Shown here: positions 1 through 13,500 of the stretch, piece after piece
Layout: every line of letters begins with the position of its first letter
Position numbering within the stretch: position 1 is the first letter of the stretch
Source of the DNA: Eutrigla gurnardus
Taxonomy: Eukaryota > Chordata > Actinopteri > Perciformes > Triglidae
Length of the DNA stretch: 64,000 nucleotides
NCBI GenBank assembly: GCA_963514095.1
Contig: OY741279.1
Location: 7,135,822-7,199,821, forward strand
Direction: 5' to 3'
The notes under the pieces: model-generated
What the model saw: the letters and a program-made list of their open reading frames with translations, nothing else
The model's database searches: none
What the model was told of the DNA's origin: nothing
Translations under genes and position numbers: made by a program

Positions 1-1538
1 CACATAAATAAGCCTAAAAAGTAAATAGGAATCAAACAGCTGGACAACAGCTGATACACCAGATTGTTTTGCTTGTGAGTGTCTCACCACACTTCTTTGG
101 AATAAGAGATTAATTGACGTCATAGCTTCTTTCACACTTCTTTGGAACCGCAAACGACTCAAAAAACGTCTCAAAAAGCAAGAATGAACGAAAAGAGAGC
201 CATGTACACAAACACACTGCACACACAGAATGCTGCTGCAAACATATGGAAGTAAAGTGATGACAAAATTAATTGTGAAGGCTGCAAGTCAACCTTTGAA
301 GAGTGCACAGGCCGACACACTCATCCCAACCCGTGTGTTTGTTTGACCCCGTCCACCTCCCCTCCCCCTGCCCTCTATGTGTTTTTTTTTCAGTCTTTAT
401 ACTACGTCATCACACTCCCGGGGCATTTCCTCTGAGCGTTTGAAATAATGACGCAAACGTGTTTACACTGTAGTCACCTAAAAGCCCGGCGAGTCCGATA
501 CCGACGCTAAAGTGCGTCGGTTTGAGACGCAGAGGGGCGTGGCGGCAAACCGGTGTTTCACTCCCTGGAAATGAGAATGTGCTGCTCAGGCGTGGGTTTA
601 GAATTGGGGCGGAGAGAGGGAGGACAGCGTTTTTAGTCATGGGGATTAGAGATTATCATGTTCATAATTCCTTCAGCCAGAACACCCTAAAGTGCAAACT
701 CACACCGAGAGCACAGCATCACCTGTTCAGTTTGACCTGGAGGTGAAGGGTCATCCTTTTGATTTCAGTTTCTTCTACGGGGACAGTGGTGGGGAGGGTT
801 ATTTTTAACCGCCAGATGGCGACAGAGAGCGGCATTCGTTGAAAGTTTTATCTTAAAAATGAAAATGCGAAGACGGCCATCACATTCACTTCGTTGTATC
901 TAGTTTTCAAGGCATTGCGTCAGATACATTTTGATAGCATTAGCGTGTTCACTTTAAGTTAACTTCTAGTGTGATTTTCTGAATCAGATGTTGTGTTTTC
1001 TCATTTCTTCTACTTTTAACAGAGGAACCAAACATATATTATGGATTATAATAAAAACATTTAGGAATGTGGTATCTCTCCAAGTGATGTGTTCAACACT
1101 TTTTACGAGCTTTTTGCTCTTCAAATGCTAATGTTAGCCAGCTAGCTTAGACTGCTAGCTTAATCTGGCAACAATATAATACTACTTTTTTTTTTTCTGA
1201 GCTTTCTTAAAACTGCACACAGTCAGGCGTCATCAGAGGAAATATGCCAGATCACGCGCTAGCAGCCGGTATTTAGCATGCTAAACAATGAAATGCTACA
1301 GCTAACGTTTTGCAGACATCTGTTTGTGATTAGGCCGTAAAGGTGAGGTGCTGTTGTGTCTGTCCTCTGCTACTAAGTGGAGCTGTCTGTTAGCTGCACC
1401 GGAGCTTGGGTCACACTCACACAAACAAACACGTGCACACACTAATGAGCTCAAATGCACAGACACACACTTGTCTGCTTCCTGTCTTGGGACTTGGGTT
1501 CAGAGGATCTTAGTGGTCTCTTGAGATTTGATGTTAGA

Positions 1539-1543
<5 letters not shown>

Positions 1544-1605
<62 letters not shown>
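1544..1605. repeat. (TG)n microsatellite
   Basis: An uninterrupted run of about 31 TG units. The reading frames over it (poly Cys-Val) are artefacts of the repeat. Confidence 0.98.
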
Positions 1606-1608
<3 letters not shown>

Positions 1609-1773
1609 AATCACAACTCACATCTCACCTCTTGGTCATCTCCTGTTAGCCTCCGGTAGCATTATGTCTGCGTCTCACGGGAGAACCGACACACACACAC
1701 ACACACTCACGCAAACTCAGATTAGGTTGAAATTAGATGCGAGATGGTGCTGTTAAGGTCAGCTACCTTAATC

Positions 1774-1775
<2 letters not shown>

Positions 1776-1817
<42 letters not shown>
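1776..1817. repeat. (CA)n microsatellite
   Basis: An uninterrupted run of about 21 CA units, 170 bp after the TG run and of opposite strand sense. The two could pair as an imperfect hairpin. Confidence 0.98.
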
Positions 1818-1818
<1 letters not shown>

Positions 1819-3630
1819 CAGTTGAGTGATGTGCCAAGTCCTAAACAGCCAAACATGTCCGCTCCATTTCATAATTCCACATTCCTTTCTTTGTCTTTAT
1901 TTCAGTTCTTCTTCCCTCTACGTTTCTCTCATAAATACAACCGATGACTATTTCATGTTTATATTACACAAGTGTAGGAGATTTGTTGTTGTATATACTG
2001 TGCCTGGCCTCGGGTGTACAGTGTGTAAGGGTGTGTGTGTGTGTGTGAGAGATTGTACACATTCAGCTGAATGTTTGTACAAGTTCCCTCCCTGTACAAC
2101 AGGCCCAGTCCTAGAGGAGGGGAGTATCAGCGGAGTAGCCCAGGAGGAGCCTCGCTGCTGGGCCTGGTTGGGGCAGCGGTTCCCTGTGGGACCTGGAGGG
2201 AGATTTTTAGGCTGGAGGGGAAGCAGCCGGTGGAGGGATGTGCGTAATGTCTACACCCAGGAAGGCAGAGGTTGTCCGGCATTCGGGGCAGTCAACACAT
2301 CTCTATCAGCAGCGGCTATCAGCGGTTCCGTACGGTTTATCCGGAGCTATTGGCAGGTTACGTGGGTGTTTCTGACTCGAGCCTGGAGTTTGTTCGTGCA
2401 GACAAGAGAAGGCACCCTCCCTCCGCAGATACACATGTAAAGGAATACATACATGCGAAACACACACGCTACCCACAGCGGTGCCTTCAGGGACCGCTCC
2501 TATCTCTCTTCCTGGGGTCTGATAATACGCTGTCTCCCTCTGCACAGTGAGCTACAGTAATTACTGAATGTCATAGAACGTTATAATCAGCGTGTGTGTG
2601 TGTGTGTGTGTGTATCAGTGGTCTGTTTAGTGTGCATCTATGAGCTAACCGGACCACTGAGACAGCAGAGATATGATGTGGTGAGATCATTTCATCTGCA
2701 CAAGGGGAAGGAAAATGAAGTTCATTTTTATTTTTTCAAAATGAAATAAAAGCTCTGCACTTCAAACATTGGCGAGGAGTAAAATTGTTCATAATAAATA
2801 AGATTCCAAATACACAAACATTTATTTTTCCTCCCTGGCAACGGCTCAGGAATTTGCACACCTTATTTTATGCGTTAGAAAAATGTCCACATATAAACAC
2901 ACACCTGCCGCTCAGAGAATCCCCCCCCCCTGAGTAATGAGGAGGAAGAGGATCAAAGCACAGAACCTGATCCAGCCAATAAGTGCGCGGCACTGTTTAT
3001 CATCCCTCTCCATCATCGCCGTTAACAACAGCCTGAGTAATCAGGTGTGAATAATATCAGTGACGGCCCAGCAATACATCGCTAATTAGGTGTGTGCAAT
3101 GATAACCCCGACCTCATATCCCCCTTCATTTACAAAGATAAAGAGATATGAAATTCTATTGCATAAACTGTACTTTGGATATTTTTTTTACATAAAACGC
3201 TTGAATCTGAATTAGTGTAGTCACAGTATGAACATGATTTTGCAGCTGCGTTACTTGAGATGAGATGAAATGATAGTGAAAATATCCCAAACAACTTTCT
3301 CATTCTGTAACAGATGTGTACTTCACGCCACGTGATGAATACTGTACATGAACCTTTGAAGGTGAAAATGAACGCATTAATAAAACCACATTCATGCGTG
3401 TGCATGACAAGCAACCGCCCACAGTTTAACCCGGCCTGTATTCCACTTTACAACACAGGTATTAGTGTTTAAACGGGATTGAATGAGTCGGCTGCATCTT
3501 GGCTGAAAAGCTTGTTTTTTTTCCCCTCAAATGTTTTGACTCTATTTGTTTTGGCTAGATGGAGGTGACCAGACATCCAGTAACGGAGAATGGAGTCAGT
3601 AGTGGGGACAGTGGAGGCAGGGGGGGTCAT

Positions 3631-3688
3631 GGAGGAGGAGGAGGAGGAGGAGGAGGAGGAGGAGGAGGAGGAGGAGGAAGAGGAGGAA
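3631..3688. repeat. (GGA)n trinucleotide repeat
   Basis: About 19 GGA/GAG units, with one GAA interruption near the 3' end. It is a purine-only strand that could form triplex or polypurine structures. The poly-Glu frame over it has no coding context. Confidence 0.97.
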
Positions 3689-3757
3689 AGGGGGGCAAAC
3701 GGCTGCTGTGAAGGATTTAGTAGGGTGCTGGGAGTTCTGGTCTGTAAATGGATCAAA

Positions 3758-3758
<1 letters not shown>

Positions 3759-3793
<35 letters not shown>
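3759..3793. repeat. (CA)n microsatellite
   Basis: A run of about 17 CA units. Confidence 0.97.
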
Positions 3794-3795
<2 letters not shown>

Positions 3796-3925
3796 TCCAA
3801 CTGTGTAAGATAGAAAACGGAGCAGTGTCCCCCTCTATGTATGTTTATAAAGTGAAGCCTCAATCACAGTGACAGAGACCAGACCTTTGACTCTCAAACC
3901 CACTGTCCTACACTGACAAGTGAAG

Positions 3926-4033
<108 letters not shown>

Positions 4034-4238
4034 GTTATCTGTGCATCTGATCACCAGGTCACAAGTTAGACCAGAGGTTGCAACAGAGGTTAAAAAAGTG
4101 CGACACTGTAGCAGAGCACATGCTCGGCCTCGCACACAAACACACTCAACCCGCAGCTGCATCGCGTCTCACTTACTTCCGACAGGCCACTTCGGGCACT
4201 CTGCCAATTCAAGTTCAAGCCAATACGACTTAAGTAAC

Positions 4239-4274
<36 letters not shown>

Positions 4275-7200
4275 TGTGTCCTGAGCCCAGCCATCAATGC
4301 AGCAGTGCCTGTTGGACATTTCAACCACAAAGTCAGTCCAAAGCACTGTTAATCTCTTTGTTGGTTTTCTCTGCCGTCTGCATCGTGTTACTTGTCTCCT
4401 TCTTCTTCTTTCCCACGGTTGATTTGTTACTGACCTCCATCCGACTGTCTTTTTCTATCACAAATGGCTTTAAAAGTTACTTTAAATGGAGGGACAGACT
4501 GTTTGTGTTGATTTGCCCCCCAAAGCAGCTAGAATGGCGCCTGTAAAACAGTTACCTGCGTGTTTGTGTTCGGCTCAGCTTCCGGCTGATCTCAGAACTC
4601 ATCAGGGCTTCCTGCCATTTCCCTCCCGTCTCTCGTTTTCTTCTCGTTTCTGAATGTTCATAATGCAGATTCATAAAGGCCAAGGATACACATACTTTTC
4701 ATTTTCATTTTGAACTCGCTGCCACGTCATTTTTTGGGTCTTCTTATTCACTCAGGAAGTGAACACACTCTGCAGGGAGCATCTTTTTTTGTCGGCCTTG
4801 GCCTTCCATCCACATGGGTATTTGAAAGCAAAAACCGGAGCTTTATGAAACCACTTGTAAGACTGGATGACTCTGTGTAACAACCACAAAGGCTATTTTA
4901 TAATGGAAAGCACCATTGATCAAGCTTGGAAACATCCGTACAGTGAGTACGTGTCAGGTTGCAAACTGACAGCCCTTCTTCTTCTGGTCAAACCAGTAAA
5001 ATAATCAGAGATGGCGTCCTGATGATCCATATTGCTTTATGATTCACTCACATGTGAAAGCGCTACTTCAAAAAATATATAAAAAATGGTCTACTGGCCT
5101 GGTGTTTGGATATTTATTTAAAAGTTTGAAATGTTGTCCTTCACACAACTACAACCACCATTTCTTTGAGCGTACAAACAAGTGATATGAACGCCCAAAA
5201 AGACAGATGTGTATCCAGACAACACAGACGTTCACCTTCCCTTATTCAGGCCAACGACTTCGAGCACCATGACAACATCCCGAGGTTCGTTCCAGTCAAA
5301 ACAACGTGTTGTTCCCGTCGTCCGATTGGTCGTCGAGGTGAGAAGAGAGAAAGCAGCCCTGCACTTTACAGATTTTTTAACATTCTCCAACGTATCAGAC
5401 GTTTTCCTGCACGTACGTTCCACAACATCCAAATCCATCCGTCACACATATTGTGAAAGCCCAATACATTCACCACGGATGCACACCCTTTTGCAGATAA
5501 TGTGCACACACACATTCCAGAGACCAACACACTCCAACTCCCTCACACACATCAGGACAAGACTCGCGGGTCATTAACCGACACTGTGACAGAGTATCAG
5601 TCTTATTCCGGAGGATCACAGTTTGCCTCCCCCCGGATGTTCCTGTCACTGAATATCAAAGGATTGTAGTCTTTTTGAAATATAATATGATATTTCCACT
5701 CCCATAAACATCTTCATAATTCTCTCTTATTGCCTAGTTTGTCCGTCACATCCCTTCCCCACCCCCACCCTCTTTACTTCACTCCCCGCTGTACTTTCTG
5801 CAACCTCTTTCTTTCGGTTGTTATACTTTGATTTTTTCGTCTTTTTTTAGAGGTACTTGAACCGAGGCGGAAACCAATTTGTGCATACGTGTGTGAGTGT
5901 GTCTTTTGTCGGGGGAGTGCGGCCGCGATAAGGGACAGGGAACTGGAGTGCCTCGACATAGATGGATGATGTTTTTCTCACCCCGAGCCTCACTCCGAGA
6001 TTACAGTTTATCACTCTGCTCTTTGCAGCCTCCAAGCAACTACTTGCTTTCTTTCTTCATTTTTCTTCTCTTGTTTTCGTATAGCACAGAAAAATACAAG
6101 AGGAATGTTTTGTCAATAAACAAAACAATATTTTGCTTCCTTTCTCCCGTATGATTCAACTCTTCCTCTCTGAATTGCGTTGTCCTCATGATTTGTACTC
6201 AGACACAAGGGTGAGGAAAGAAGATGAGAGAAGTTTTTTTATATATGAAAGTCTGGCTTGTGAGAATATGCACTTATAAAATATTTGATAGAGGTCAAAG
6301 GGAATCTTAATCTTCATAACCAGGTTAAATATTGGGGGAAAAGAACACTTGTTGATAACCTAATGTCAGTGAAGAAACAGATTTCAGCGTCAGATTTACA
6401 GCTTTACGTTGTTCTCAGCTTCCATTTTTATATTTTCTCCAATTTAAATCAGTACTAACTTTGTAATCTAATGTAGAGACTATTTTTTACTTTTTAAAGT
6501 TAAATAGAAATTTGAAATATCCTGTTTTTGGATAAGGAAATAATGGTGAAAAAACATATTTTTTTAATGTATTTGTGGAAACAATATTTAAGCTTCAGGC
6601 CTCTCGAGTGGGAGTGTACCATTAGTACAATTTTTGTCATAAATTATAGACAGGAGGAGGTTTAGCTCGTTAGCCGTCTCTTTTTCGTGCACTATTAAAT
6701 GTGACCTTAAAGTTGACCTTACTAAAAAGAATAGGAAACCGGTTGCACTTAAAAAAAGGTAAGTAAATATAGCTTAGTCTTAAGTTTGGTTTACTTTATA
6801 TGTACTTGTTAAGTCCAGTTGTGGTGACGACAAACAACCAGCCTGTTAAAATACAGCAACAGGTAGCATGTGACCTCAGAAATTACATCTTTCGTCCTCA
6901 CCTATTAAAGATGTTTGTACTTACAGCATTAAACTGTACCGACTTTGTATGATTTTGGAGCAAGAACACCTTAACCAATCACAAACCAATTGTTCTACGG
7001 GACAGTCCAACATTTAACAAAGGTGTCAGTGTGTGTGTGTGTGTGTGTGTGAGAGACAGAGAAATGATAACGACCAGAGGCATCAGGTGTCCCCCTCGGT
7101 GGCCCTGTGAGCAACATCTGGAACCCTTCCCTCCGTGGTGACATCACACAACCGGCCTAACCTTTGACCGCAAACCGGCTAATTAGCAGCACGTCCCTCC

Positions 7201-8969
7201 ATAACTGCCAGGGTGCCCTCTTTTCTCTCTCTCCATCTTTCTCACTAACCCCCCCTCCTCTGTCCACCTGTTGCTTTATGTCACAGCGAGGAGGGGGGGG
7301 CGTCACTCCGAAGGTTTCCTTAACACATTCTTCCATTCGCATAAAGAGCCTTTGTAAGAATATTCGTTATGATGGCGGTGCATCAGGTTCTGTGTTTTAG
7401 TGGTGCACACGGGGAGAAAAGAGGGGCCGTTCTGTGTTTTTGTGAGCTATTTTAGTTCATCTTCCTCTCCCTGGATCTGTGTGTTGCTCTCTGGTGGATC
7501 CATGTATCTCAGGAGGTGATCATCAATCTAGCAGACTCTATTATTACTTTTCCACAAAGTGCTTTGATTTCCAGCCCACCCAAGAGATTAAGCCCCCTCC
7601 TTCCTCTCCCTCTGTCCTCTCACCCATCTATTCTTTTTCCCTCTCTTTCCGTCTGCTCCGTGTCGTGCACTCCCTCTCTTCTCCTTGCCTCCTTTACTTT
7701 TTGGATTTGTGATATCTATTTAATTCATTTATTTTAAGATGCTTCTAATTTTTCCAAAATGCACCTCCACGCGTTTCTGCGTTGTGTCAAATCTAGCGGC
7801 TTATACGCACGGTGATGACTGTTTGGATGCACTGTGACACCGGAAGCAAAGGGGTCAGAGGTCAGCTCTCAAGAGACACACCTCTCATCCGTGCACACGC
7901 TTCAGCTGTGCAGGCCAGACACATTAACCCTCACACAAACATGCACACGCACAATCCTGCACCCCAGCAAGAGAGATCTGCAGCTTCATGCAAACGTGCC
8001 GCTTTAGGAACACAACAGTTAATTAAAATGTAAACGAGATGCATGTATTCTTCTGGTGCAATCCAAAGTTTTCCCGCTTAAAGCCGCTCCGGAGACTTTG
8101 TTGTGCGGACCTTGAGCGGACCGGTGCATGGAGCATCGGTGTGGAATGATGTGGAAGGCCAAACAGGGGATTGTGGGTGCCGGGTATCCATTACATCAGA
8201 GGGGACCAAGGCGCCAGTTTGCCATTTGAGACGTGACACCCCCTTGTCCTTGCACTTTATCCTGTTAACGGGCAAGATGTGCTGAAAAGAGGCCTTGAGA
8301 GAGGAACAGGCCAATACCACATACTTTTTAATGGGGTTGAGTCAGCAATAACATTTAGACAGTATTTTAATTTCAAAAACTTGGATTTAAGGAGCAACGT
8401 AACCTCTTTAAGATACTTTTTTTTCTTATTATAGACATTTTTTTCATCCAGTTGCAAGGTTATGATAACCAACATTGCAATTACATCTACAAGATGATCT
8501 GTAAAAATCAAGTTTGAATATAAAATTATCTGCAGGTTTGGGTTTGAAAAGGTGCCTTGACACTGCTACAAAAAAAAAAAAAAAAAAAAAAATGTCACTC
8601 CATAATTCCCTTTTCTCGTCATTTTGGTTTTCAATCAAGATGGACAATAGTTAAAAACTTAAAATCTTATAATATAACATACTGAGCCTGTGCATTTTAT
8701 TGTATAGGCACCAATGTTTACAGGTGGGTCATTAGTAAAGTAAAGTCCAGGCCTCACTGAAGTTATTGAATGGGTTCAAGGGGGTTCCTTGTATTAAAAA
8801 GACAATTCTGTCCTCTAAAAGGAACACATTGTTGAATTAAACGATGTAGCCTATACTCTGCATTTTACTGGGGACCATCCAGTGTGTCTTGGGGTCCTGG
8901 AAGCCTCTGGGGACCAGCATGGTCAGCAGCAGTGTCTCCTCCCAGCATGAGGCAACGCCCTCTCCGGCC

Positions 8970-8986
8970 CATATGCAGATATAAAG
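8970..8986 (+). promoter_or_regulatory. tcf21: tcf21 core promoter: CATATG E-box and TATA box
   Basis: A CATATG E-box (8970-8975) lies a few bases from GATATAAAG (8978-8986), about 145 bp upstream of the tcf21 start codon. A start of transcription about 25-30 bp after the TATA box would fall near 9010 and give a 5' UTR of about 120 bases. The E-box could allow control by bHLH factors, including auto-regulation; that is inference. Confidence 0.6.
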
Positions 8987-9129
8987 TCCGTTCCTCTGCG
9001 CTCTCTCCACGCACAGTGAGCGGTTGATGAGCACGCATCTCCAAGGCGCGCTTTGGTTCCTTCGCCCTGTTCCTGCCTGTCCAGCCTCGGCTTCCCGCTC
9101 CCATGCTTTGAGCGCGCTCCCAGTCCACC

Positions 9130-10179
9130 ATGTCCACCGGGTCTCTCAGCGACGTCGACGACGAGCTCCTGGACGGCATCCTGAAGTTCGGCTCCTCCGG
9201 CAAAGACTCCAACGAGAGCACGGAGGAGAGCTCCAACGGCGAGGGCACGTGCGCGAACGACGCGCCGGGCAAGAAACGGAAGACTTCCCGGAAGACGGCA
9301 CCCAAGGGTGTGGCACAGCAGGAGGGCAAGCCGGTGCAGAGGAACGCGGCCAACGCCCGGGAGAGAGCCAGGATGCGCGTCCTGTCCAAGGCGTTCTCCC
9401 GCCTGAAGACCACCTTGCCTTGGGTGCCCGCGGACACCAAGCTCTCCAAGCTGGACACGCTGCGCCTGGCCTCCAGCTACATCGCGCACCTCCGGCAGAT
9501 TCTGGCCAACGACAAATATGAAAACGGATATATCCACCCCGTCAACCTGGTGAGACTCCGGGGTAGAGTGGAGGGGGGGGGGGCAACTGGAAGTGTATTC
9601 ATAGAGACTAAAATCTGAGTGAGGGACACTTAAAATAATTGTATTTTTGTTGCTTTGTTTGCAAACATTATTCCTCATCATGTTTTAGTATTTTAACCTG
9701 GCAAACTCCTGCTAGTCAGCTGGTAGCAGGTGCACGAGATCAATCATCCGTTTCTATGCATGCTGACTGTTTATACGCAAATCAGAGAAAGTATCACCAT
9801 ATATGAGGCATACATAATTCACAGGTCCACAAATTATTTATTATAATAATTTATTGTGTATTTTTCGAAATAATCACTTCATGAAAATGGCTCCAATAAT
9901 TGTGATTTACCCCAAACATCATAGCGGATCATTTAAGATGCAAAACAACTGTAAACTCGTCGTTCCGCCGATCAGACCCATTTAAACGTGCTCTAGGCTA
10001 TACGATGTTAATGCATAAACATAGTGGCAGGAATTGATTCTGTTCTATTGGAAGCTGTTGGTCCTAATTGATTGTGTTTCCCTCCGCAGACGTGGCCCTT
10101 CATGGTCGCAGGTAAGCCGGAGAACGAGTTGAAGGAGATGCTGAACACAACGAGGTTATGTGGAACAACGGCGTCCTGA
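9130..10179 (+). CDS. tcf21: Transcription factor 21 (capsulin/epicardin/Pod1), class II bHLH
   Basis: Two coding exons: 9130-9549 (140 codons, donor GTGAG at 9550) and 10090-10179 (29 codons plus TGA, acceptor CCGCAG). The split is in phase 0 and the protein has 169 residues, against 179 in human TCF21 (from memory). The N-terminus MSTGSLSDVDDE and an acidic/serine region (28-37) are family hallmarks. A basic stretch KKRKTSRK lies at 48-55. The bHLH spans about 70-125, with basic region QRNAANARERARMR and helix 2 starting KLSKLDTLRLASSYIAHL. The C-terminus reads HPVNL-TWPFMVAG and ends RLCGTTAS. In vertebrates TCF21 is a nuclear factor that pairs with E proteins and acts in epicardium, kidney podocytes, spleen and head muscle. 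Musculin is the nearest alternative, but the N-terminus and ANDKYENGYIHP favour tcf21. The start has a strong context (CCACCATGT). Confidence 0.97.
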
Positions 10180-10290
10180 CCTCTGTGCGTTTTTAAAGGA
10201 AATGTCTTCTTCTTTTTTTTTTTAAAGACAAAACCAAAACCAAAAAAAAAAAAAAGGATTGTGACTGACCTGCACGTCTCATCTCCGCAG
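10112..10290 (+). other. tcf21: Possible alternative intron in the tcf21 last exon
   Basis: A perfect donor, CAG|GTAAGC, lies inside coding exon 2 (intron side 10112). 179 bp downstream is a good acceptor, CTCCGCAG (ends 10290), preceded by a CTGAC branch-like motif. Removing it would replace the last 22 residues, which include RLCGTTAS, with Asp-Phe-Glu-Trp-Glu and a stop. It is unproven. Confidence 0.35.
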
Positions 10291-10560
10291 ACTTCGAGTG
10301 GGAATAACGGAGAGAGAGAATCTCCTTCGTTCCCGTAAAGACTATTTTATTTAAATGCATCCTGTCTCTTCTTTGCTGGTTCAAAGATTAAACTGCGTGC
10401 TTTTTTTTAATATACTCTGCAGATGCATTTCCCCCTCGTGCAGGCCTGTTACGGCGGCTCCATTATAATGGATGCGCACGCGAGAAGTGTCTCAAATTGT
10501 ACAGATTACTTGTATATAAAATATATTTGTACCACGTTTTGCAGCCTGTGTACTGAATGT
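10180..10560 (+). other. tcf21: Likely tcf21 3' UTR
   Basis: AT-rich sequence after the tcf21 stop codon. It holds an ATTAAA poly(A)-type hexamer at 10387-10392 and AU-rich stretches near 10505-10530. The true cleavage site cannot be fixed from sequence alone. Confidence 0.45.
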
Positions 10561-13500
10561 TTATTTATCCTGTGTGTGGGCCCGATGCGTTGACCCGGTA
10601 ACCCCTCTTATCACTGCACTCCTTCGGAATAGCGGAACGTGAGCGCAGGCCGAGCGCGCGCGCAGATAAGCCCCCCCCCCCTTGTTTCTAGAAGATAACA
10701 GTGTGACGCGGTTGTCGTTGCGTAAACAAACTTTAGCTCTCAAAGCTGATTTTGAAAGCCCTAAAAGCAGTTAGTGCTCTTGTAGTTTAAACAAGTCAAA
10801 TGGAGGTTTATCTGCCTGACTGTTCATTGATGGATGGAAGAAAAACAAAAGGGGAGCCTCATTTAAAGCTAATTAACTGTTAGATGTGCTCTGATTGGAT
10901 GGACTATTTAGGATTCAGCCAATCAGAAGTGCGGCCCAAAATTGTTGGAGTTCAGAGGAGATTTTAAACATGTTTTATTATTGTAGGAAATCCTACGGGT
11001 TGAGCTTTAATCCCGCCCAGCCCCGCTGTTTTAATTCGTTCGGGTTGTGACCGCTATGTTTACATCGTGATGACAGTTATTTATGCAGTCTGACACGAGG
11101 CTCCCCCTCTTTTCTTTTTTCTTTTTTTTTAGACGGAATCCCTCTCCTTTCTCCCCCTTATATGCACAGCTCTCTCTAACAATATGGTCCAATCACTGCT
11201 TAATAAAGATGCATAACTGCACTCAATTTAAAGGCCACACTCTAATAAAACACAAATGTTTACTCTTTTTTAATTAATTACTTTATTATTTTTATTTTGG
11301 GGGCAAATATTGTAGCCCATTTCAAATACAAAATAAAGCTACTGGTTATAGATATGCACAATTTGATGAGTTAATAACACATGATGCATTGTTATAAATA
11401 TGGAACAGAAGAGACCATGTCCATCTAATTATAGTTAGTTGCCTGAATGTTAAGGTCACAGGGCCCTGCCAAGATTATTAAGTGTTTTTTTTTTTACATA
11501 AAAGAGGTCCACTTTAAATATCTGCCATGTATTCCATCTAGGAATCAGCCTAAAATAACCCCAGTGTGTTATTATAAACACACAGTAAACTCCCTTTACA
11601 TCACAACACTAAAACCTTCAGATCTACTGAAGAATTACAGGACATGAGATCAGCGTCTCCAGCGTTAAAATGCTGCTAACACAATAATGTCTCAGTAATT
11701 ATAATCCAATCATTTAACCCGGATTTGATCCATTCGACATCCTATGAGTTTTGATCAATTGACTACCTTTTGCTAAAAAACAATACTTGTATGGAAATAT
11801 TATAAATATTGCTACTTTGTAAGTAAAACAGCCCGAATATGAGTCAATGATAAGCATAAACTGAACAAATGATTCTGTATTTACAAATCATTACTGTTGA
11901 ATATTTCAGTTACATTCATTCAAGTGAAATGTAATTTTTGACTTTGGAATATACAGCTTTTTACAAAATAACAACTCAAGGTGTCTTATGTTTTTTTTTT
12001 TCCTTCAGCTTTCAACAGCATCCCACGGTCTTTGAGAAAGAGTTTCCTCGGTTGTCATGGAGATATTTACACCATCACTGAGGCTGCTAATTTGGGTTTA
12101 TTCATCATTCATTTTTGGTGACTAGCAGGAGGGATGTGGCTGATTCTCATTACCTCGTTGTCTTTGCATATGTATAAAAGGACAGTACCAAGTATGCTTT
12201 AACAGGAATAAGATTGAGTGCCGTGGTAATAAAAGAGTCCCACCGACATCTCTTCAAGGACCCTCACCTAATACATCAGCGGCGGCGTGGCAGGGGCCTC
12301 GCCGCCACCTCAAAGGGACCACCGGGGAGAAAATAAACTTGGCCGCCTCTCTCATGGGGCCAGCTGCAGAGAGCGAGAGAGGAAGAGAGATAGAGATGGG
12401 GGGGGGAGGGGTCTGCATGAGAGCGGGGCCGGGATTCCCATACTTGCTAATTGTTTTGTTGGACGTCTGCCCAAACTGTCATGTGAAAAAAAAAAAAATG
12501 TCCACGGACTGAGAGGAGGGGGGGAAAAAAATCACATTGCGTTCTATCTGATGTCATGTTTACCATCTACCCTCCGATCACTTACTTCATATTGGCATGG
12601 CTGGTTTTCAAGGGGTGATATGGCTAATGCACTGGAGCAGCGTTAAGGCTATAATCAACAGTTTATACTGTGCATTCCAACATCTCTCTCCGTCTGCCTA
12701 TATATATATAAATATTAGACAGATATATGAGCCAGTGGAGAGACATTTTATAATGTGATTTTTCATTCATTGTACTTTATTCATTCTAAAGATCTCCTCA
12801 ACACATCCCTCTTTCCATTATGTTGCTACAGTACGTGTCATCCCATCCCAAAACTGTCCCTGAGGCCCCACCCTAACGCGTTCATCATCTCTGATCGTAG
12901 CATCGCAAGACTGCCATCTTCTGGACAAAATATAAGGTGTTTTGAGGAAAATCTTTGGACCTGCCAAACACACTTCAGGCATCTATAATACCCATGAGTG
13001 ATAGTGTTACACCGGCATGTAATCCCTTACAGTTTACAGTCCCTGCAGTTTGAACATGGATTGTGGAAAATATACTGAAAGACACAAGATAAATAGTGTT
13101 TGGTCATTGGACTGAACGGCTGTGGCATCAAGGTCCAGAATTTGCTTTTTGCAGCAAAGATAAAGCCGTCCATGTTCATCTATAATGCATATAGCTGTCA
13201 TTTTGCTGTCTATTGATGTCTTGTCAGGAAGATGGAGATATGGGGGGCTTCTTTACCTCCTTTAAAAGCAAAATCTGACTGTTTTTGATGTTTTTGATGA
13301 ACTGTTGGCAAGCTCTCGGATTAAAAAGTAGAGCTCAAAGATGAATTGAGACATGTGCACGCAATAATGGGCATGTGAGAAATGCCAAATGGTCGTTCAC
13401 CGACGAGGGTATAAGTGTTGTGATGGGGCTACAATTCTCTGTTAATATATCACTTTTAATCTCCATGAATAAATAAGTAGTAGCAGCATCATATAGAGTT

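Noticed and set aside
1826..2440. 204-codon open frame
   Set aside because: It starts beside a CA microsatellite, has biased composition, no domain and no splice context. Probably chance.
3590..3808. Frames coding poly-Glu, poly-Ser or poly-Leu
   Set aside because: Products of the GGA trinucleotide repeat and the neighbouring CA run.
8865..9681. Long open frames on the - strand opposite tcf21 exon 1 (197 and 252 codons)
   Set aside because: They mirror the GC-rich tcf21 coding exon, have no recognisable domain, and disappear outside it. Open antisense frames are expected over GC-rich coding sequence.
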